From an uncultured Clostridia bacterium (lineage in GTDB: Bacteria > Bacillota > Clostridia > Oscillospirales > Acutalibacteraceae), in NCBI GenBank assembly GCA_947165115.1, contig CAMUZD010000039.1:1-9613 (forward strand): a DNA stretch of 9,613 bases, read 5' to 3'. The notes beneath the pieces are model-generated. The model saw nothing but the letters and a program-made list of their open reading frames with translations, ran no database searches and was not told the origin of the DNA. A program made the position numbers and the translations under genes. Positions 6,957 to 9,613 of the stretch are shown here, piece by piece. Every line of letters begins with the position of its first letter. Position 1 is the stretch's first letter.

Positions 6957-7850
6957 ATGAAAAAAACAACATCAGTTCTCAGCATCATCCTTGCCCTGTT
7001 AATGGTGTTCTCGGTAACATCGGCAGCGGCAGAGGCACTCACCCTTTCCTCGGTAATCGCAGGCAGTGTCGACCTTCTTGCAACAGAAAATCCCCAGATT
7101 GGGGCAAGCGACAGCATTGTTATCACGTTTTCAAACAATGTTACTGACGATTCGGTTATCGGAAACAACATCGGTAAAATCAATGTCAAAGACTCAGATG
7201 GAAACAAATTATCCACCGTTTCTGTTTCGGCAGGCACTGATAAGACACAGCTGGCAGTATCGCTTGGCGAAATTTCAAAGGGCTCATACACTCTTACCGT
7301 TGCCAAAGGCATAAAGGCGAAGAACGGCAGCGAGCTCGCAGATAAAACTGAGATTAAGTTCACTGTCGGCAAAGGCAGCGGTGACGGCTCCGGCGGTGGA
7401 AACAATCCTCTTTCTTTTGTCAGCGCAAAAGCAAATGACAAAGAACTCAAAGGGGCAGAGCTTGCAGGAAACGAAATCATAGTTATTGAATTTGACCGCG
7501 GCATGAAAACCTACGAAGAAGATAACGCCAAGGCAATAGGCATTTATAAGGCCGATAACACTAAAGCCGACTACACCGTCCTTCCCGTTGACAAGGATCA
7601 GGAAGAAACAAAGAGACTCGTCAAGATTCAGCTCAACGGACTTGAAAGCGGAGAATACACACTCAAAATCGGCGCGGATGTAAAAGCTAACAACGGCAAC
7701 ACGCTCGGCGAAGATGTAACGGTTGCTTTCACCGTAAAAGCTGCTGAGAAATCCTTGCTGGATACAATTATCGAGTATTTAAAGATTGCTGTTGAATTTG
7801 TCCGTAATATCATTACCCAGGTTGTTGCCTTATTCAAATCAGCTCAGTAA
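6957..7850 (+). CDS. Secreted protein with two tandem Ig-like (Big_5-type) domains and C-terminal amphipathic helix
   Basis: This is a 297-residue exported protein. Residues 1-25 form a signal peptide (hydrophobic core 7-22, cleavage near SAAAEA). Two SbsA-like Ig domains follow (about 30-137 and 151-260), each with the pattern of an IVITF/IVIEF strand, an edge strand of SKGSYTLTVA/ESGEYTLKIG type, a KAKNG/KANNG turn and a closing KFTV/AFTV strand. They are joined by GSGDGSGGGN (140-149), nearly the same linker as in the preceding protein. The C-terminus (264-294) is a predicted amphipathic helix rich in Ile, Leu, Val and Phe, which could contact the membrane or the neighbouring protein. There are no cysteines, sortase motif or catalytic motif. 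A GAAAGGA ribosome site lies 22 bases or less after the previous stop, and the strong terminator follows, so this is the last gene of the operon. Confidence 0.82.
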   Translation: MKKTTSVLSIILALLMVFSVTSAAAEALTLSSVIAGSVDLLATENPQIGASDSIVITFSNNVTDDSVIGNNIGKINVKDSDGNKLSTVSVSAGTDKTQLAVSLGEISKGSYTLTVAKGIKAKNGSELADKTEIKFTVGKGSGDGSGGGNNPLSFVSAKANDKELKGAELAGNEIIVIEFDRGMKTYEEDNAKAIGIYKADNTKADYTVLPVDKDQEETKRLVKIQLNGLESGEYTLKIGADVKANNGNTLGEDVTVAFTVKAAEKSLLDTIIEYLKIAVEFVRNIITQVVALFKSAQ

Positions 7851-7856
7851 ATAATT

Positions 7857-7900
7857 CAGCGGAGCATAGCTTTCCGGCTTTGCTCCGCTGTTTTTCTTTT
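7857..7900 (+). terminator. Strong intrinsic terminator closing the plus-strand operon
   Basis: A perfect 10-base-pair stem, CAGCGGAGCA (7857-7866) with TGCTCCGCTG (7881-7890), encloses a short inner AGC/GCT pairing and is followed at once by TTTTTCTTTT. It begins 7 bases after the stop of the last operon gene. On the minus strand the hairpin is not followed by a good T-run, so it may slow but is unlikely to fully terminate the convergent MFS transcript. Confidence 0.92.
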
Positions 7901-7924
7901 CCGTATTCAGATAAATGTTTACTC

Positions 7925-7937
7925 CGGCCGGCGGCCG
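7925..7937 (-). other. Short GC-rich inverted repeat after the MFS gene
   Basis: CGGCC and GGCCG flank a three-base loop 11 bases past the MFS stop in its direction of transcription. There is no following T-run, so it is at best a weak terminator aid for the minus-strand gene, and it may be chance in a GC-rich patch. Confidence 0.25.
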
Positions 7938-7947
7938 CAATCGGTCA

Positions 7948-9339
7948 TCAGTCAAATTCGGAACCGTCGATTTCCTTAAGATCGACTCCGGCAGTTTCTT
8001 TGACCCTGAGTGAAAGAATGAAGAAGTCCGCGAGAAGTCCGGGGACGGTGAGGCACAGGGAAATAATGCCGATTGCCTGCTCGCTGAACAATCGCATAAA
8101 CAGGAAGGATGCGCCGAATGAGAAACCGATTCCGAGACCCAGGGGAAGATATATTGCGGAAAGCATGGAGGAGCGGAGTTCCGTGGGCGTCGACTCGCCT
8201 GCCATAAGGGAAATGGTGTCGATGTTGGCCCAGAATGTTCCCACACTGCCGCCGCAGAGGAAGCCTACAAGCCGGGGAGGAAGTCCCTTTTCCGCGCCCA
8301 GCCAGAAACCGAGGAAGAGAACGACGGCCGAAGCGGACATTGCAATAGCCGAGAATCTTCTGCCCTTCTTGTCGGAAATGAAACCGGGTATAAGCTGGCT
8401 GAGTGCACAGCCTATGGGATAGAAGAAGAGAGCGGTCGTGATTTCATTCATAAGAATGCTCTCACTTGCCGTTTCCATATCGGCGAAAAGGCCCTGAGCC
8501 ATTGCGTTTTTCACAAAGCCGAATGTCATTATGGACTGATAGTCAAGAGTAAAAATGAATCCCGTTTCGCAGAATACAAGAGCGAGGAAGAGCCACTTTG
8601 TCTGCTTATGTCTGAAGCCGAATTTCAGGGCGTTGATAATTCCTCCGTTGCTTGAACTGCCTTCTTCTGCCATGGCAATTCCCTTGAGTTCATTTATTCT
8701 GGCGATATTGAATGCGTCTGTTTCCTTGGCAAGAAAGATAGCTGCTATACTGACAGCCATTCCCAGAAGAGCGGGAACAAGGAACACATTTCTCCATTCC
8801 GAGGTGCTGTGCATCATTGTCTTTCTCAGAAGCGGAATAAGGGTAACACCGAGCATGGCCACACATTTTATCGAGGAGTAAATCTTTGCCCTGTGTTTGT
8901 CTGGAGCGGATTCCATTATATAAACGACCTGCATGTCATGTGTGATGAAGAACTGTGTGAGAACGGTTCCCGCGATATATCCGGCCAGGTTATGCGTCAT
9001 ATAGACAATGCAGAGACCGAAACACATTCCGAATGTGTTCAGAATCAGAAACGGCTTTCTGCCGAATCTGTCGGCAAGCGGTTTGTAGATTACGCCCAGC
9101 GCCATAAGGGGAAATGACAGAAGCGTTATTTTATTGAGGGTTTCCAGGGAAGCAATGTCCTTTGCTATATCCTGCTGCATGAAAGACGCTATTGCCGAAG
9201 CTACTTCATCAGTTATGTAGACTATACTGATGATGAAAAACAGGTAGAAGTAGTATCCCTTGCCTTCCCTTTTATCAAGCTGTTTCTGCCTTTTTGCTAT
9301 CTCTTTCTCAATTTTGACGGGATCCTTGTCTTTTTTCAT
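7948..9339 (-). CDS. Major facilitator superfamily (MFS) transporter, substrate unknown
   Basis: This 463-residue integral membrane protein has the MFS two-bundle layout with about twelve membrane spans. A charged cytoplasmic N-terminus (residues 1-27, rich in Lys and Glu) is followed by hydrophobic segments beginning near 29. Motif A appears as YKPLADRFGRKPFLIL (85-100), its degenerate repeat in the second half as ISDKKGRRFS (321-330), and a cytoplasmic ESAPDKHRAK (143-152) as in sugar- and organic-anion-type members. The middle loop (about 207-240) and the C-terminal tail (ETAGVDLKEIDGSEFD) are hydrophilic. It has its own GGAGG site (9347-9351) and sigma-A promoter and runs towards the Mo/W-type operon, so it is a separate transcription unit and need not share its function. 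No substrate-determining residue can be read by eye. Confidence 0.9.
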   Translation of the reverse strand: MKKDKDPVKIEKEIAKRQKQLDKREGKGYYFYLFFIISIVYITDEVASAIASFMQQDIAKDIASLETLNKITLLSFPLMALGVIYKPLADRFGRKPFLILNTFGMCFGLCIVYMTHNLAGYIAGTVLTQFFITHDMQVVYIMESAPDKHRAKIYSSIKCVAMLGVTLIPLLRKTMMHSTSEWRNVFLVPALLGMAVSIAAIFLAKETDAFNIARINELKGIAMAEEGSSSNGGIINALKFGFRHKQTKWLFLALVFCETGFIFTLDYQSIMTFGFVKNAMAQGLFADMETASESILMNEITTALFFYPIGCALSQLIPGFISDKKGRRFSAIAMSASAVVLFLGFWLGAEKGLPPRLVGFLCGGSVGTFWANIDTISLMAGESTPTELRSSMLSAIYLPLGLGIGFSFGASFLFMRLFSEQAIGIISLCLTVPGLLADFFILSLRVKETAGVDLKEIDGSEFD

Positions 9340-9346
9340 GGCGAAC

Positions 9347-9351
9347 CTCCG
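9347..9351 (-). promoter_or_regulatory. Ribosome binding site of the MFS gene
   Basis: GGAGG on the minus strand lies 7 bases upstream of the ATG at 9339, and it supports that start. Confidence 0.85.
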
Positions 9352-9374
9352 GTTCTTTTTTTATGAACATAATC

Positions 9375-9402
9375 ATTATATCAAATATACCGCGTAGGTC
9401 AA
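9375..9402 (-). promoter_or_regulatory. Sigma-A promoter of the MFS gene
   Basis: Read on the minus strand, TTGACC (9402-9397) and a perfect TATAAT (9380-9375) are separated by 16 bases. Transcription would start near 9368, giving a leader of about 28 bases that contains the ribosome site. No obvious operator palindrome overlaps it. Confidence 0.82.
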
Positions 9403-9504
9403 TATGCTGAAGCCAAATACTGCACACAGGGGTTGATTGACAAAAAGCGCATAATGCACTCAAAAAAACACGGTTCAGACACAGAGAGCGCTTGAACGGC
9501 AGCC
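9403..9504. other. Intergenic stretch without a recognisable gene
   Basis: About 100 bases between the MFS promoter and the tRNA terminator; the full gene-free gap is 9340-9559 (220 bases). It is AT-rich with short A-runs and holds no open frame or ribosome site that I can support. The only oddity is a stretch (9484-9501) resembling the 5' anticodon arm of a tRNA-Ala, treated under findings. Confidence 0.6.
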
Positions 9505-9547
9505 AAAAAAGAAAATCCGCAAATCCTTGATATACAAGGACTTACGG
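9505..9547 (-). terminator. Intrinsic terminator downstream of the tRNA-Ala fragment
   Basis: On the minus strand CCGTAAGTCCTTG (9547-9535) and CAAGGATTTGCGG (9529-9517) pair over 13 positions as RNA, counting two G-U pairs, around a TATAT loop. A T-rich run ATTTTCTTTTTT follows (9516-9505). In the plus direction the two wobble positions become C-A mismatches and no T-run follows, so it works for minus-strand transcription. It lies 12 bases past the tRNA CCA end and is most simply the tRNA's own terminator. Confidence 0.8.
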
Positions 9548-9559
9548 ACTATCTGAGAT

Positions 9560-9604
9560 TGGTGGAGATGAGGGGGATCGAACCCCTTACCTCTTGAATG
9601 CCAT
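9560..9604 (-). tRNA. 3' part of tRNA-Ala(GGC), 5' half not continuous in the window
   Basis: Read on the minus strand, these 45 bases give, in order, an anticodon loop ATGGCAT (anticodon GGC, alanine), the 3' anticodon strand TCAAG, a variable loop AGGTA, a T-arm AGGGG-TTCGATC-CCCCT, the 3' acceptor strand CATCTCC, discriminator A and an encoded CCA. An intact tRNA-Ala should continue past the loop with CTTGA to pair with TCAAG. Instead the window reads AGCCG there (9609-9605), so the anticodon stem cannot form and the match to the tRNA stops exactly at the loop. The fragment could be an attachment-site copy at the edge of an integrated element, an intron junction, or an assembly break near the window end. 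A different tRNA with a long variable arm fits worse. Confidence 0.75.
9560..9604 (-). repeat. Possible attachment site (att) in tRNA-Ala 3' end
   Basis: Tyrosine recombinases of genomic islands and phages often recombine within tRNA genes between the anticodon loop and the 3' end, which leaves a 3' fragment at the far boundary. The fragment here begins at the anticodon loop, keeps the CCA end and keeps the natural terminator. This fits the original chromosomal half left after insertion, with the element lying to the right, outside the window. No integrase gene is visible, so this is an inference. Confidence 0.45.
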
Positions 9605-9613
9605 CGGCTCTTT

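Noticed and set aside
6827..7504. Minus-strand open frame opposite the Ig-domain genes
   Set aside because: Pro/Ser/Leu-rich translation of Thr/Gly-rich coding DNA; no domain and no transcription signals.
7880..8422. Plus-strand open frame opposite the MFS gene end
   Set aside because: It starts inside the operon terminator and lies antisense to a well-supported MFS gene.
9420..9460. Plus-strand TTGACA...ATAATG resembling a promoter
   Set aside because: The two boxes are only about 9 bases apart, far from the needed 16-18, and no plus-strand gene follows.
9596..9613. Group I intron in the tRNA anticodon loop as explanation for the break
   Set aside because: The base before the loop match is a G, as a 3' splice site would need, but only 9 bases are visible and no intron core can be seen; integration is the simpler reading.

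Overview
The window looks like a chromosomal segment of an anaerobic Clostridia-type Firmicute, perhaps an Oscillospiraceae- or Ruminococcaceae-like gut lineage. This rests on strong AGGAGG-type ribosome binding sites, a consensus sigma-A promoter, a lipobox lipoprotein, a tRNA-Ala fragment with encoded CCA, moderate GC and gene families common in that group. The taxon is an inference; no marker gene fixes it.

Positions 1-7850 form one tightly packed plus-strand gene train that begins upstream of the window and ends at a strong intrinsic terminator (7857-7900). In order it holds: the 3' two-thirds of moaA (GTP 3',8-cyclase, first step of molybdenum/tungsten cofactor synthesis); a stand-alone MOSC-domain protein; two single-domain CHR (chromate-transporter family) membrane proteins; a FecCD-type permease, its ATPase and a lipoprotein substrate-binding protein; a bacterial relative of the archaeal tRNA-modifying enzyme TiaS, cut short at its C-terminus; a 67-residue seven-cysteine protein; and two secreted proteins with SbsA-like (Big_5-type) Ig domains. 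Many junctions are 4-base ATGA overlaps, so most of the genes are probably co-transcribed and translationally coupled.

The most economical reading is that this operon handles an oxyanion metal, molybdate or tungstate. The ABC importer would bring it in, the CHR pair would move an oxyanion, MoaA and MOSC would serve pterin-cofactor synthesis and sulfur handling, and the TiaS-like and Cys-rich proteins would fill unknown roles. The two Ig-domain proteins would act at the cell surface. Only the MoaA link to the cofactor is firm; the substrate of the transporters and the role of the last four genes are inferred from context. This is the best candidate here for an undescribed system.

Positions 7948-9339 encode a convergent MFS transporter on the minus strand, with a near-consensus promoter and ribosome binding site (9347-9402). 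The right edge (9560-9604, minus strand) carries the 3' part of a tRNA-Ala(GGC), followed in its direction of transcription by its own intrinsic terminator. Its sequence breaks off exactly at the anticodon loop, as expected at an integrated-element boundary (att site) or another tRNA disruption.
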